Shown here one piece after another: positions 8,809-18,681 of a stretch of 64,000 nt of DNA (its first letter is position 1; each line of letters opens with the position of its first letter). The position numbers and the translations under genes are program-made. Source of the DNA: Bacillus weihaiensis (GTDB lineage: Bacteria > Bacillota > Bacilli > Bacillales > Bacillaceae). Under the pieces are notes generated by a model. It saw only the letters and a program-made list of their open reading frames with translations, searched no databases and was not told the DNA's origin. The DNA is taken from NCBI RefSeq assembly GCF_001889165.1, contig NZ_CP016020.1, positions 3,756,501-3,820,500 of the forward strand, written 5' to 3'.

Positions 8809-9780
8809 TCATTCTCCAATCGTTTTTTCAAAATAAGTTAAAAGTCGTTGCTGATATTCTTCTTCGGCAACCGTATAGGCTTCTGTATGATCTGCACCAG
8901 GTACAATCCAGAGCTCTTTTTCACTAGTCGCTGCTTCATAAAGTTCATTACCCATGCTTGTTGGAACGAGTTCATCCTGATCGCCATGGATAATGAAAAG
9001 TGGTAATGTGTTCTTTTTCACCTGTTCAATAGCAGAGGCTTCATCAAAGGTGTAGCCTGCACGCACTTTTGTCACCACACTTGTCACTTCCATGAGTGGG
9101 AAGGCAGGTAAGTGATATAAGTATTTTAGTTGATGAGCTAATTCTTCTTTTACACTGGTGTAGCCACTATCAGCTATAATCCCTTTCACTTCGTCTGGAA
9201 GTGCTTCACCACTTGTCATTAATACGGTTGCGGCTCCCATTGAAAAGCCATGGAGCAGGATATTCGTTGACGTATATTCCTGAGCTAATAGATTGGCCCA
9301 CTGTACGTAATCTTTTCGATCATGCCAGCCATAGCCAATATAGTCTCCTTCACTCTTACCATGTCCTCTAGCATCTGGCTTTAACACATCAAAGCCTTGT
9401 TCATAATAGAACTTCGTAACTCCTGGCATTTGTTCACTGCTTCCTTTATATCCATGAGCAAGGATCACAGCCTTACCGTTAGAGTCTGGATGGTCTAAAA
9501 ACGCTGCCTTTAACGTTAATCCATCTTCAGATTTCAGCTCAAGCTCTTTGAACGTTTGCTCCTCTGTCCACAGGAGCACTTCTTCTAATTTGGCTTGTCT
9601 CTCTTCTTCCACCAGCGCGCTAACAGGCTCTGCTCTATCTCCTTCGCCACCATGTAAATCAACCGCTTCATGTGCACGGTTCACTGCCACATTGTAAAAA
9701 TAGTTTCCGGCAAAAATAAGAAGTACCGCAAATAAAATAGCTACGCTACCAATACTAATAAAAATACGTTTCTTCAACAC
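8809..9780 (-). CDS. Membrane-anchored alpha/beta hydrolase (YqkD-like)
   Basis: A 323-residue protein with an N-terminal membrane anchor (residues 6-30) and an extracytoplasmic alpha/beta hydrolase domain. The nucleophile is Ser180 in HGFSMGA, the acid is in GDQDELVP (about 266-273) and the histidine is in GADHTEAY (about 294-301). GHGKSEGDYIGYGWHDRKD is typical of the YqkD/BEM46-like group of serine hydrolases. Substrate unknown. It is a single gene with a terminator and good ribosome site (GGGTGGAGGGTG). Confidence 0.8.
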   Translation of the reverse strand: MLKKRIFISIGSVAILFAVLLIFAGNYFYNVAVNRAHEAVDLHGGEGDRAEPVSALVEEERQAKLEEVLLWTEEQTFKELELKSEDGLTLKAAFLDHPDSNGKAVILAHGYKGSSEQMPGVTKFYYEQGFDVLKPDARGHGKSEGDYIGYGWHDRKDYVQWANLLAQEYTSTNILLHGFSMGAATVLMTSGEALPDEVKGIIADSGYTSVKEELAHQLKYLYHLPAFPLMEVTSVVTKVRAGYTFDEASAIEQVKKNTLPLFIIHGDQDELVPTSMGNELYEAATSEKELWIVPGADHTEAYTVAEEEYQQRLLTYFEKTIGE

Positions 9781-9834
9781 CCTCCACCCCTTCTTCTCTC
9801 TATACTTTCATTCCTATTTTACTTGAAAGCTAGT

Positions 9835-9883
9835 GGAGGTACCAAAGAAATTTCTGGAGGATTAGGGGGTAACAGGTACCTCC
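9835..9883. repeat. Spaced 9-bp inverted repeat upstream of the HTH gene
   Basis: GGAGGTACC (9835-9843) and GGTACCTCC (9875-9883) are perfect inverted copies 31 bases apart, between the hydrolase and HTH genes. It could be an extended hairpin or a paired regulator site; neither gene's coding sequence is involved. Confidence 0.45.
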
Positions 9884-9965
9884 CGAATTTTCTTTTCTTC
9901 ATCCGCTACCCATCTATCCTTTCCTCCTATATAAAGGGTGACAGACATTTTAAGGAGTGGTGGAT

Positions 9966-10895
9966 ATGGCAAAGTTCAAAAGGTTTTCTTATGAAGCTGT
10001 AAAAGGGTATCAATCTTTTTCATCTGTTGAAGAAATGGATAAGGCGGTTCGTGGTTTTCTATATCATCACAAACAGGAGTTATCTGAAGGTACACTAAAG
10101 GTTCTGACATTCATCTGGACGCATTCGACGAAGGTGATTGGGGTATCATTTGCTAAGCATGAAACCATTGCGAAAGATGTTGGCTTAAGTAGAAGGACTG
10201 TAATGAGGGCCATCCATAAGCTTGAGAGCTTACGGATTCTATCTAAGATTCCCACAATACGTCCAAATGGAAAACAAGGGGTCAACATTTTAGTTATTCA
10301 GCCCTATCAATCAATTGATGAGCTAGTATCTACCATGTCACCCCATGATGTCACGGTATGTGTCACTCCTAGTGATACTAAGAATAAACAACATTCACTC
10401 TGTGAGAATAAAAAACAGAAACCTATTAACGTAAGTAGTGAGAGTTCAGATAAAATTTTAGAAGATAAACAAGCAAACTTAGAATCTGTTTCAGCAAGTG
10501 ATAGTGAAGAAGGTCAAATTCATAAAAATACTACTGTTCATAGAGGTAGCTCTCCTCTTGAAATCTCAGATGCATGCATTGATTCTTCTTTCCTTCCTGA
10601 ATCCGTTCATAAGGAATTTATTGAAGCGGCAAACCCTTTTTTTCCTACAAATGAGATTTATTCTCTTTGGAATCGAGTAAATATTGTTGCAAAGAAGGTT
10701 AACTTAAACAGGCACATTGATGAAGTCATTGCACCTGTCATATCAGCACTGAAACAAACCATCTTCCAACAAAAACAGAACAAAATCCACTCCACCTTCC
10801 ATGGCTACTTCTATCGACTGGTCTATCATAACCTAATCATAGAAAAGCGCCGGGAAAACAGGGACATGCTCTATGACTTTATTGGTGAAGGGTGA
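9966..10895 (+). CDS. Helix-turn-helix protein resembling plasmid replication/regulatory proteins
   Basis: A 310-residue cytosolic protein. Residues about 40-105 form a winged-helix-type domain (LKVLTFIWTHSTKVIGVSFA, AKDVGLSRRTVMRAIHKLE) that resembles the DNA-binding part of Bacillus HTH proteins sometimes annotated as replication-initiator-like. The middle (about 120-205) is polar and low complexity, and the C-terminal third is helical. The start at 9966 is chosen because AAGGAG lies 8 bases before it; the GTG codons at 9957 and 9960 overlap that site. Function is not known; a DNA-binding role is inferred. Confidence 0.65.
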   Translation: MAKFKRFSYEAVKGYQSFSSVEEMDKAVRGFLYHHKQELSEGTLKVLTFIWTHSTKVIGVSFAKHETIAKDVGLSRRTVMRAIHKLESLRILSKIPTIRPNGKQGVNILVIQPYQSIDELVSTMSPHDVTVCVTPSDTKNKQHSLCENKKQKPINVSSESSDKILEDKQANLESVSASDSEEGQIHKNTTVHRGSSPLEISDACIDSSFLPESVHKEFIEAANPFFPTNEIYSLWNRVNIVAKKVNLNRHIDEVIAPVISALKQTIFQQKQNKIHSTFHGYFYRLVYHNLIIEKRRENRDMLYDFIGEG

Positions 10896-10920
10896 TTGTT
10901 GGTGATGGTTCCATAAAGAC

Positions 10921-10932
10921 GGTGCCTGTCAC
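10921..10932. repeat. GGTGCC-type palindrome, copy 1
   Basis: GGTGCCTGTCAC, 25 bases after the HTH gene stop. With the copy at 11014-11026 it brackets a small stem-loop (10966-10982, CAATGC/GCATTG), forming a composite intergenic element between two convergent genes. Confidence 0.6.
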
Positions 10933-11013
10933 GATTCAAATACTCTATATTTATGCAAAAAAGCCCAATGCAAGAAGCATTGAACTCTTTTTGTAAACCA
11001 TTCGTTTGAACGT

Positions 11014-11026
11014 GGTGCCAGGCACC
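11014..11026. repeat. GGTGCC-type palindrome, copy 2
   Basis: GGTGCCAGGCACC is a perfect 6+1+6 palindrome. Its right-hand C is the first base of the chemoreceptor stop codon (minus-strand TAG), so the element begins exactly at the end of that gene. Confidence 0.7.
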
Positions 11027-12792
11027 TATTTCTCTTTTTCAAATCGTTGAATCATCTGCTGTAGGGTTTCGCTTAGTTCGTTTAGGTTTTGGGCAGATGT
11101 TGCGATGGTGCCGATGACATTTGTTTGTTCGTCGATGCTAGCAAGTACCTCTTCAGATGATGCAGCTGTTTGTTCTGCGACGGCTGCAACGTTTTGAATA
11201 GAGTCGACAATACTATCGCTATGGTTTGTAACTACTTCAATTTCTAAGTTTAGCTGTCCCACTGCTTCAATAATTCGATTCATTGTGCTTGAGATGTGAT
11301 TGAATTGTGTTTCAGTATCCGTTACAGCACTATCAAGCTTCATAGTAATGTCTGATGTATTTGCCATTGCTATAACAGTTGTTTCCGTTTCTTTTTCAAT
11401 ATGACTAATCATGTGCTGAATTTCAGATGTTGCTTTATTTGTTTCTTCAGCTAGCTTTCGAACCTCGTCTGCCACAACGGCAAATCCTTTTCCATATTCA
11501 CCGGCTCTTGCCGCTTCTATACTTGCATTTAAAGCCAGTAAATTTGTTTGTTGTGAGATCGAATCAATAGTCGTTACAATGTTCGCAATATCTTTAATAC
11601 TGCTGTATAAGTTCGTAATCCCAATACTAATTTGATCTGATGCTTGAATAGATTCCTTGTTTGACGACTGGAGCACCCTTACTTTCTCTTTTCCTAGCTC
11701 AATTGCGTTGGTAGAATCATCTGTTAGCTTAAGCATCTCTTGATTTTGTTGATTCATATTTTTAATCGCTACACCTAAATCCTCCGTTTTTTGACTTGTG
11801 GATTCAATGTCAGTAGCTTGTGAAACAGAACCTTGTGTGATTTCATTCATAGCCCGGCCAATTTCTTCACTTGTTGCATTCGTTTCCTCTGTTAACGCGG
11901 ATAACTCTAATGCAGATTGTGAAACGTTAGTACTTGTTACTTGCATATTTGAAATCATGGATTTTAATTGCTCAGTCATTTGATTAAATGCTTTCCCCAA
12001 TTGGCCGATTTCATCGCCAGATTCTGGTAACGATTTCACATGTAAATCACCTTTAGCTATAAGGAGAGAGGACGTAGTGATATCCTGTAAACTCTTCAAC
12101 TTATTTCTAGTGATAAAATAGAATGATATAATTCCTACAATAGTAATAATGAGTGTAACACCTAAAATGACATATAGAAGTTTATCCAAAGATTCATAGA
12201 ATTCATCTTCGTAAGCTCCAATGCCTATATGCCAATCCCATGGTTCAAAATAGGACAAATAGACAATTTTATTTCTCTCAAGCGTTTCCCCTGTGTTTTT
12301 CCATGCATATTCATAAAAACGCTCTTCTTGACTAGTAGCTTTGGCTGCCTTAACAATATCCTGAACAATATATTGTCCTTTAGCGTTTTGCAAATCTTTC
12401 TTGTTCTCTCCAACAGGAATAACCGGATGTAGCTGCGCAATATAGTTTGAATCATACGCCAACAAATACCCATCTTTTTTATAAACAAAGGAAGATTGCG
12501 AAAAATCATGGGATATAACTCCGTCATTTGACACCGTCGGTCCAATTAATACTTCTCGAGCCTTTTCTTTTGCCTCTTCAATGGTAAGTGATCCAGATTC
12601 TACTTGATCATTGAAAATTTCCAGTGTAGAAACTGAATTTTCTACAAGATGCTGCAAGTCTAACTTCCCACTATTAACCAACTCAACCTTCGCAAATTGA
12701 TAACTTAAAATTCCTAAAGTAGTAGTTGCAAGTAAAATCATAGCAGAAATACCCATCAACAACTTAAATGAAATACTATTTATCTTTCTCAT
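11026..12792 (-). CDS. Methyl-accepting chemotaxis protein with a Cache-type sensor
   Basis: A transmembrane chemoreceptor of 588 residues. From the chosen start it has a first membrane helix (about 9-31), an external sensor of about 200 residues resembling a single Cache domain ([26 protein letters not shown]), a second helix, a HAMP linker and a long signalling coiled coil. The coil has the conserved tip [20 protein letters not shown], which binds CheA/CheW. The open frame reaches 12918, but AAGGGGGAC before the ATG at 12792 and the lysine-rich, unconserved leader argue for 12792. Ligand unknown. No other chemotaxis genes are nearby. Confidence 0.92.
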   Translation of the reverse strand: MRKINSISFKLLMGISAMILLATTTLGILSYQFAKVELVNSGKLDLQHLVENSVSTLEIFNDQVESGSLTIEEAKEKAREVLIGPTVSNDGVISHDFSQSSFVYKKDGYLLAYDSNYIAQLHPVIPVGENKKDLQNAKGQYIVQDIVKAAKATSQEERFYEYAWKNTGETLERNKIVYLSYFEPWDWHIGIGAYEDEFYESLDKLLYVILGVTLIITIVGIISFYFITRNKLKSLQDITTSSLLIAKGDLHVKSLPESGDEIGQLGKAFNQMTEQLKSMISNMQVTSTNVSQSALELSALTEETNATSEEIGRAMNEITQGSVSQATDIESTSQKTEDLGVAIKNMNQQNQEMLKLTDDSTNAIELGKEKVRVLQSSNKESIQASDQISIGITNLYSSIKDIANIVTTIDSISQQTNLLALNASIEAARAGEYGKGFAVVADEVRKLAEETNKATSEIQHMISHIEKETETTVIAMANTSDITMKLDSAVTDTETQFNHISSTMNRIIEAVGQLNLEIEVVTNHSDSIVDSIQNVAAVAEQTAASSEEVLASIDEQTNVIGTIATSAQNLNELSETLQQMIQRFEKEK

Positions 12793-12990
12793 AATGTCCC
12801 CCTTTTCTATACTTCTTATATCGTCAAGTTTTAATGCTTTATAAATAGACTTTTTTCTGTTGGTGTACTTGGGAGGTTTTTTTTTTAGTTTCTGGTGCCC
12901 CTTCTTCACCTTCATCAATTAGCAACCCACTCTCATATTCTCAAAACAAAGAGAACGTACAATCATCCTGGACCATACTCTAGAGCGTAT

Positions 12991-13026
12991 CAAAAAAAGA
13001 CCGATGCTTTTGATGAGCATTGGTCT
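12991..13026 (-). terminator. Terminator after the EAL-domain gene
   Basis: Stem AGACC-ATGCT / AGCAT-GGTCT with one central mismatch pair and a 7-base loop, followed on the minus strand by TTTTTTTG. It sits about 40 bases past the EAL stop, upstream of the chemoreceptor gene. Confidence 0.8.
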
Positions 13027-13067
13027 CTTTAACATGGTAGATTTGTTCCTTTTAGTTAAATTTCTTG

Positions 13068-15146
13068 TCATACTTGTGAAACAATTCCCTCGTCTGTGGT
13101 ACAAGATTTTCCGGGTAGTGCCAGGCACCATTCCGTTAGCTCTTGAGCCTCCAATGGCTTTGAGAAATAGTAGCCTTGGATATGGGGGGTTTCGGTGACT
13201 GATTTGATGAAGTCGAATTGTTGTTTAGTTTCTACTCCTTCGATGACGACTTTCATATTTAAGGAGCTGCATAGGGTGATGATGGCTTTTAGGACTGCCG
13301 AGTCTTTTTCAGAGTCTGGGACATCGTCTACAAACGATTTGTCAATTTTGATTGTTGTAACAGGGATTCGTTTCAAATAGGATAACGATGATAAGCCGGT
13401 TCCAAAGTCGTCTAACGCAACAGAGAGACCTAATTTTCGATATTCACCAACAGCCTTTATTGCATTCTCGATGTTGTCAATGACACTAGTTTCGGTAATT
13501 TCAAGCTCTAATGATCGGCTGTCAATGTTATGATCCCTTATATTCTCCTTTAGGACAGACATCAATCTTTCAGAGGTAATGTACGGACCTGGAATATTAA
13601 TAGAAACCTTTGCAAATGGTCTTCCTTCTCTTTTCCAAATCGATATTTGTTTACTTACTTCACGTATGACCCAATCTGTCACATCAAAGATTTTCCCATT
13701 ACTTTCAAGAATCGGTATGAATACACCTGGTGAGATCATTCCTTGTTCTGGATGCTTCCAGCGTAATAGTGCTTCCACGCCTGACACATCATAGGTTTTT
13801 GAACACACCTTAGGTTGATAGACAAGAAATAACTCATGCTGTTCCATCGCTCGTTCAATATCAAGCACGACTTGACGTTCTAAATTAAACGTATGAACAG
13901 AAGGGTTGTACTCAATCACGCCACTATCCATTAATGCAGATGGGTGTTGGAGTACTGCCAATGTGTTCGCAAATAATTCCTTCATGCCTTTTTCTTTGTT
14001 TGAAGAGCTATAAACACAAATATGATCAATAGTTAGAATATGGTCTTTCCTTTTCAAAGGCATTTTTAAAGCTGCTGAAATTTCGTTCAACGAGGCCTTC
14101 ATTCTTTTTCCGGATTGATCATCCCAATCCATAATCGCCAAACGATTCCCTTCAATTCGATAAATCGTTGAACTAGGTGACTTTTGTTCCTCTATTATCC
14201 TTTTCACCGTTTGAACGATGTCATCACCAATTGAATACCCATGTGTACTTATCCACTTTTCAAGCTGATGAATTTCGATGATTGCTAGTGTTCCTCTTAA
14301 ACTCATGTTTTTATTAAGGAGACTTTCAAACTGTCTCTGGTTTGGCAGCTGTGTTAGCGCATCGAAATAATTCATACGATATTCTACATATCGATCAAGA
14401 ATACTTGCCAACCCTGATATAAGCAATAAAAGGGTAATGCCGATCGCCACAAATTTTATTAAGTGGGACACATCCATTTGATGAATGTGATTAAGCTCAT
14501 GACCAGCAGATTTGTCTACATAAAAAACGACGGCCTTCATTCCCGTGTAATGCATACTAGAGATACCAAGTCCCATAATAATGGAGGTGATAAGCTTTTT
14601 AAGCTGGGTATCTATAAATCTCTTTGAATTCGAAAAAATACTTAATGCAACATACGACACGGTAATGGCAATCAGAACAGAAATCGTAAATATAATAGGC
14701 TTGTATACATAGGAGGCATCCATCTTCATCGCAGCCATACCAACATAATGCATCGAAGAAATTCCCAGTCCCATTGAAATACCTGAAACTAGATATGGCC
14801 AATGCGATGTATTTGTTCGATTTGCGATATAAAACGCTAGAAAAGAGGCAAAAATGGCCGGCAAAATAGAAATTCCTGTTAGAAAAAAATCATACTCCAT
14901 TGATAGTGGAAGCATAAATGCACTCATTCCGACAAAGTGCATCGACCAAATTCCTAGCCCCATTGCGACAGAAGCAAGAGAAAGCCAAAAATACCGATGA
15001 AAGAAACTATTCTGCTGAATTCTCTGATTCAACGAAAGCGCAACATATGAAGCACAACAAGCAATCACAACCGACATTAACACAATGGAAGAAGCATACT
15101 CCCCTTCTAACACATTAACCACACTTACATTTGGCATATTAAACAT
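13068..15146 (-). CDS. MHYT - degenerate GGDEF - EAL c-di-GMP phosphodiesterase-type protein
   Basis: A 692-residue signalling protein. The N-terminal third is a seven-helix MHYT sensor with three copies of the metal-binding-type motif (SMHFVGM, SMHYVGM, SMHYTGM). The middle (about 255-415) is a GGDEF fold in which the catalytic signature is lost (MDWDD region instead of GGDEF), so it probably does not make c-di-GMP. The EAL domain (about 425-670) keeps EALLRWKHP, DDFGTGLSSL, KIDKSFV, EGVET and QGYYFSKPL and is likely an active phosphodiesterase. The last 20 or so residues are encoded through a GGTGCC-type palindrome and look acquired. Confidence 0.9.
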   Translation of the reverse strand: MFNMPNVSVVNVLEGEYASSIVLMSVVIACCASYVALSLNQRIQQNSFFHRYFWLSLASVAMGLGIWSMHFVGMSAFMLPLSMEYDFFLTGISILPAIFASFLAFYIANRTNTSHWPYLVSGISMGLGISSMHYVGMAAMKMDASYVYKPIIFTISVLIAITVSYVALSIFSNSKRFIDTQLKKLITSIIMGLGISSMHYTGMKAVVFYVDKSAGHELNHIHQMDVSHLIKFVAIGITLLLLISGLASILDRYVEYRMNYFDALTQLPNQRQFESLLNKNMSLRGTLAIIEIHQLEKWISTHGYSIGDDIVQTVKRIIEEQKSPSSTIYRIEGNRLAIMDWDDQSGKRMKASLNEISAALKMPLKRKDHILTIDHICVYSSSNKEKGMKELFANTLAVLQHPSALMDSGVIEYNPSVHTFNLERQVVLDIERAMEQHELFLVYQPKVCSKTYDVSGVEALLRWKHPEQGMISPGVFIPILESNGKIFDVTDWVIREVSKQISIWKREGRPFAKVSINIPGPYITSERLMSVLKENIRDHNIDSRSLELEITETSVIDNIENAIKAVGEYRKLGLSVALDDFGTGLSSLSYLKRIPVTTIKIDKSFVDDVPDSEKDSAVLKAIITLCSSLNMKVVIEGVETKQQFDFIKSVTETPHIQGYYFSKPLEAQELTEWCLALPGKSCTTDEGIVSQV
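13117..13129. repeat. GGTGCC-type palindrome inside the EAL reading frame, copy 3
   Basis: AGTGCCAGGCACC, reading GGTGCCTGGCACT on the coding strand, lies within the last 21 codons of the EAL protein (encoding W-C-L-A-L) and just past the conserved end of the EAL domain. Confidence 0.65.
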
Positions 15147-15525
15147 TATTTTCGCAACCTTATCTTTTATTAAAATCTATCTCTATCTTACAGTGGTACA
15201 TGGGACCTGTCGATTTATTTCTAAATTTGTCGAAAAAATGTTATAAATAGGGTCTTGTTGATAACATTTCCTATAATTCCCGTCTTTCCTCATAAAATAG
15301 CTACATGCGATAGTCCTAGTCTCATCGTTAGCAAGGTCTTTATCCTTATCAAACTCGAGGATCATTTGGGGTCTGTTCTAGTATGCAAGCTCGCCTTCTT
15401 TTCACGTTTCCATGTTTCATGAGCACTGGAAGTGACTCACAACACCCTTTCCTCATAATAGTAAGACTAAAAAAGCTGCCCGTGATGAATGGATCTCACC
15501 TCTCTGGCAGCCGCTTACCCTTCTA
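15147..15525. other. Intergenic stretch without a convincing gene
   Basis: 379 bases between the EAL gene and the DUF3100 cluster. It holds a GGACCTGTCGA...TTTGTCGAAAA segment near 15203-15237 that echoes the palindrome family seen at 23.1 and 29.1 kb, and the cluster terminator at 15470-15513. A 60-codon minus-strand ORF here has no supporting features. Confidence 0.5.
15470..15513 (-). terminator. Terminator of the DUF3100/TRAP cluster
   Basis: Minus-strand GGCTGCC / GGCAGC stem with a 25-base loop region, followed by TTTTTTAG, 13 bases past the last gene. Confidence 0.65.
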
Positions 15526-15978
15526 TTATATGATTCCTTGAAATCTTAATATGACCTCAGCAATGAGCGCCGATCCTAGGAATGTCCCCACAAAAACACA
15601 TACAGCTACGACTAAGCTTCTCCATCCTAATTGAACGAAGTCAGTCCAGGATCTCCCAATCGCAATCCCTGCGTATGCTAGAATGGGCGTTGCTAATGCT
15701 AACAAATTCACTTCGTTCGTCCAAGCTACTACAGCATCAGATCCAGGTACTCCTGGAATTGAAATGACAATCCCGATGATGGCAATATAAGCCACACTTG
15801 GAATGTTTCCCGGCATGATTTTTTGAATGATTAACCCCGCAAGACAAACAAGCAGAAGAACAAGCATTCCTGGTAACGCTTGAAGAGGGAGGATATCATA
15901 GCCTACCCAGTTCCCCACTAAAGATACCACCCCAAAGATCAGTAATAGCAACGTCCACTCTTGTATATTTTTCAGCAT
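15526..15978 (-). CDS. Small membrane partner of the DUF3100 protein
   Basis: A 150-residue protein made almost entirely of four to five hydrophobic helices (WTLLLLIFGVVSLVGNWVGY, LPGMLVLLLVCLAGLIIQ, LALATPILAYAGIAIG, LVVAVCVFVGTFLGSALIA). It is not a family I can name with certainty. It starts 2 bases after the DUF3100 gene ends, so the two are almost certainly translated together and probably form one membrane complex, perhaps a two-part transporter for the compound handled by this cluster. Confidence 0.75.
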   Translation of the reverse strand: MLKNIQEWTLLLLIFGVVSLVGNWVGYDILPLQALPGMLVLLLVCLAGLIIQKIMPGNIPSVAYIAIIGIVISIPGVPGSDAVVAWTNEVNLLALATPILAYAGIAIGRSWTDFVQLGWRSLVVAVCVFVGTFLGSALIAEVILRFQGII

Positions 15979-15980
15979 GC

Positions 15981-16799
15981 TTAAACCCCCATCCCTTTAG
16001 AAGCGTTCATCTTTTTCTCTCTACGTTTCGTTAAAAGGTCATACATTTTTTCAGTAAGTGGTAGGCCGATAAAGATACTCATATATAAACCGGTTGATAA
16101 AGATAAAAGATTACTAGCACCAGCAAAGGCGATAATATCTGTTTCTAACGCTGGGAAGGCCGCTACCAATGAGCCACTCGCTGCTGCCATCATACTCCCA
16201 CTTCCAATCCCAGAGGCCATTGCAAAGGATAAGGGATGCAGAGGTGTAATTGTGGCTAAAAATCCAGAGATAAGTCCCATAAACACGGCACCAAATACGG
16301 TCCCAAAAATATAAATGGCCATTACTCCCCGGCCTTCTGCTGAATTAAAGCCAAACTTGTCAACAATTAACCCAACATTTGGCTCCCTTGCAACAGAATG
16401 AGTCATGCCAATACTCTCTCTTTTCATTCCTAATGCAACAGCAATTGGTAAAGCAATGAAGATCGTTCCTAAGTTCCCAAACTCCTGTAGTAAAAGTGCT
16501 GGACCAGCTTCAATAATTTTCGGTAAAGACGGGCCTATTATCACTCCGATCTTAGCAATTAATAATGTAACCCCAAGGACAATGAGCGGTTCCGCATTTT
16601 TTGCCTGCTTCTCTTTTATGATCGGCGTGAAATATAACCCTAAACCTATCAGGATGGCATAAAGCATTGGTAATAAAAGAATAACCCCAGGCCCTAAAGA
16701 AAATTGGTGAATTCCAATCCACTCGGTTACGAGCACAATGAGGAAAACAACAGCATGGAGTCGCCAATCCTTCCACATTTCTTTTTGTACTTCTGACAT
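15981..16799 (-). CDS. DUF3100-family membrane protein
   Basis: A polytopic membrane protein with the features of DUF3100: FGNLGTIFIALPIAVALGMKR, the SVAREPN motif and FNSAEGRGVMAIYIFGTVFGA. About eight hydrophobic helices are visible. The start at 16799 (272 residues) is preferred over the longer frame to 16883 because AAAGGGGGACG stands before it. Family function is not established; the neighbourhood (TRAP transporter, M20 hydrolase, PucR-like regulator) suggests transport of a small metabolite. It lies 91 bases downstream of the TRAP large permease gene. Confidence 0.85.
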   Translation of the reverse strand: MSEVQKEMWKDWRLHAVVFLIVLVTEWIGIHQFSLGPGVILLLPMLYAILIGLGLYFTPIIKEKQAKNAEPLIVLGVTLLIAKIGVIIGPSLPKIIEAGPALLLQEFGNLGTIFIALPIAVALGMKRESIGMTHSVAREPNVGLIVDKFGFNSAEGRGVMAIYIFGTVFGAVFMGLISGFLATITPLHPLSFAMASGIGSGSMMAAASGSLVAAFPALETDIIAFAGASNLLSLSTGLYMSIFIGLPLTEKMYDLLTKRREKKMNASKGMGV

Positions 16800-16890
16800 C
16801 TTGCGTCCCCCTTTAAAGAAAATTGGTTTTAGAAGCTTATAAAAAATGCAGGCAGATTGGTCAAAGCCCCCCTGCTGCATCATTTACCCG

Positions 16891-18165
16891 TTACGAATGG
16901 AATAGTCCAGGTAGCCATAATGTTAAAAATGGAAGATACGTGATCAGTAAAACAACAAAAATACCTGCAATAAAGAATGGCAAGACATCTTTAATTGTCT
17001 TCTCAATCCCTACCTTCGCAAGGTAACATGAGATAAAGAGTGTGGCGCCAACAGGTGGTGTAAACATGCCAAGTGCTAAGGTTACAAGCATCACGATTGC
17101 AAATTGAATGGGATCCATTCCTAAGTCAGTTGCAATTGGGAAGAAGATCGGAATGAATAAAAATAAATTCGGAACAAGCTCCATAATCATTCCTGCTACA
17201 AGCATGATGGCAACGATCACAAGCATAAGCGCCCAACCTGGAAGACCTAACCCTTGTAAGCCTTGAGCGATCAGTTTGGGAATCCCCTCAGAAATCAGTA
17301 CCCACGTAAAGATCATCGAGGAACACACTGTCACGAGGACAATACTCGTTCCATGAACAGTCTCACGTAAAGAAGCCATAATGTTTTTAACGTTTAAGCT
17401 TCGGTAAACAAATAAACCTATAATAAGTGCATAAATAACCGAGATGGCTGCCGCTTCAGTCGCAGTTGCGATTCCAAAGACGATAGAGCCAATTAAAATA
17501 ATTGGAAGTAAGAGCGCCCAGAACGCACTACGGATACTTCTTACAAACTCAACAAACGTTGGCTTGCTTTCTCTTGGATAGCCTCTTCTAATGGATATGA
17601 TGATTGTTGTGATTAAATAAATAAGACCTACTAATACACCTGGAATAATACCGGCAATAAACATTTGAGCAACAGACAAATTCGCTAACCAGGCAATAAT
17701 AATCATCGTACTGCTAGGAGGAATAATAATCCCTACCACGGAGCTTGACGCATTAATTGCAGCTGCAAACGATGCCGAATACCCTTTTCGCTTCATTTCA
17801 GGTATCAGCACACTTCCCGTCGAAGCAGCGTCAGCAACGGATGAACCTGATACTCCTGCCATCCCCATACTTGTAACGACCGATACGCAGCCAAGTCCTC
17901 CCGGAAGCTGGCGTACCATTGAATTAGCAACATTGATAATTCTCTGTGCAATATTTCCATGAATCATTAAATTTCCCGCAAGGATAAAGAAAGGAATCGC
18001 TAGAAAAGCAAAGGACTGTGTATTAGAAAAAAAGCGCTGGGCAACCATTTCTAGTGGGATGCCTTCAACCATAATATAAAATAGGGCTGAAGCACCCATT
18101 GAAAAGGCTATCGGAACGCCTAGTAAAATTAATAGAAAAAAACTAATGATCATGATCCAAATCAT
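16891..18165 (-). CDS. dctM: TRAP transporter large permease, DctM family
   Basis: The main channel subunit of a tripartite ATP-independent periplasmic-type transporter, with about 12 helices. It shows the family patterns GVPIAFSMGASALFY, FFILAGNLM, GMAGVSGSSVADAAS and GIIIPPSS. The start at 18165 (424 residues) is chosen because AGGAGG with a 9-base spacer precedes it, giving a 23-base overlap with dctQ; the frame itself extends to 18195. It works with DctQ and a solute-binding DctP that is frameshifted here. Confidence 0.93.
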   Translation of the reverse strand: MIWIMIISFFLLILLGVPIAFSMGASALFYIMVEGIPLEMVAQRFFSNTQSFAFLAIPFFILAGNLMIHGNIAQRIINVANSMVRQLPGGLGCVSVVTSMGMAGVSGSSVADAASTGSVLIPEMKRKGYSASFAAAINASSSVVGIIIPPSSTMIIIAWLANLSVAQMFIAGIIPGVLVGLIYLITTIIISIRRGYPRESKPTFVEFVRSIRSAFWALLLPIILIGSIVFGIATATEAAAISVIYALIIGLFVYRSLNVKNIMASLRETVHGTSIVLVTVCSSMIFTWVLISEGIPKLIAQGLQGLGLPGWALMLVIVAIMLVAGMIMELVPNLFLFIPIFFPIATDLGMDPIQFAIVMLVTLALGMFTPPVGATLFISCYLAKVGIEKTIKDVLPFFIAGIFVVLLITYLPFLTLWLPGLFHS

Positions 18166-18667
18166 GTAGCATATCCTCCTCTCTAGGTGGCTCAAGCTTG
18201 TTTAGTAGTATGCAAATAATCTGGTAGACTAGTAAAATCATAATCGCTAGGAACGATACCGTAATAGAAGCGTATAGCCATGCTTTTGAAATTCTTAACA
18301 CAGGCATCACCTGTTGGGAAACAGCTTTGGCGATTTCATAGCTTGAGATCATCATATAAAAGGAAAAATAGAGCATCACGGCCTTCGAGAAAAGATACAT
18401 CCATTTTTGAACCTTTTTAGGCATTAACTCTCGGAAAAAGGTAATCGAAAGATGGCCTTCACTTTTTGTAATCGAGATGGCCCCGATAAAAATAACCCAA
18501 GGAAATAAAAGCAAGGTAAGTTCATTTGAATAAACTAGCGGATAATTGAAGACATATCGGCTTAACACTTCTGCAAAAACAATAATGGTCAAAAACGCCA
18601 TCATCGCACTCGCAAATAGATCGACGCCTTTCATGAACCGATCAATGATTTTCACATTTTTCACCAT
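18143..18667 (-). CDS. dctQ: TRAP transporter small permease, DctQ family
   Basis: A 174-residue four-helix protein. It has the family features FAEVLSRYVFNYPLVYSNELTLLLFPWVIFIGA and the charged TKSEGHLSI loop. It pairs with DctM, whose start overlaps its 3' end. A stem-loop in the gap before it separates it from the binding-protein gene, which usually lets the binding protein be made in excess. Confidence 0.9.
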   Translation of the reverse strand: MVKNVKIIDRFMKGVDLFASAMMAFLTIIVFAEVLSRYVFNYPLVYSNELTLLLFPWVIFIGAISITKSEGHLSITFFRELMPKKVQKWMYLFSKAVMLYFSFYMMISSYEIAKAVSQQVMPVLRISKAWLYASITVSFLAIMILLVYQIICILLNKLEPPREEDMLHDLDHDH

Positions 18668-18681
18668 AACAATCCTCCTAT

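Noticed and set aside
12800-12850. Sigma-D (flagellar/chemotaxis) promoter before the chemoreceptor
   Set aside because: TAAA and GACGATAT words exist, but the spacing is 12 bases instead of about 15.
12919-13131. Separate small minus-strand gene overlapping the end of the EAL gene
   Set aside because: It overlaps the EAL reading frame and its terminator and shows no protein features of its own.
15183-15365. 60-codon minus-strand ORF between the EAL and DUF3100 genes
   Set aside because: No ribosome site, no family features, and it overlaps a repeat-like segment.
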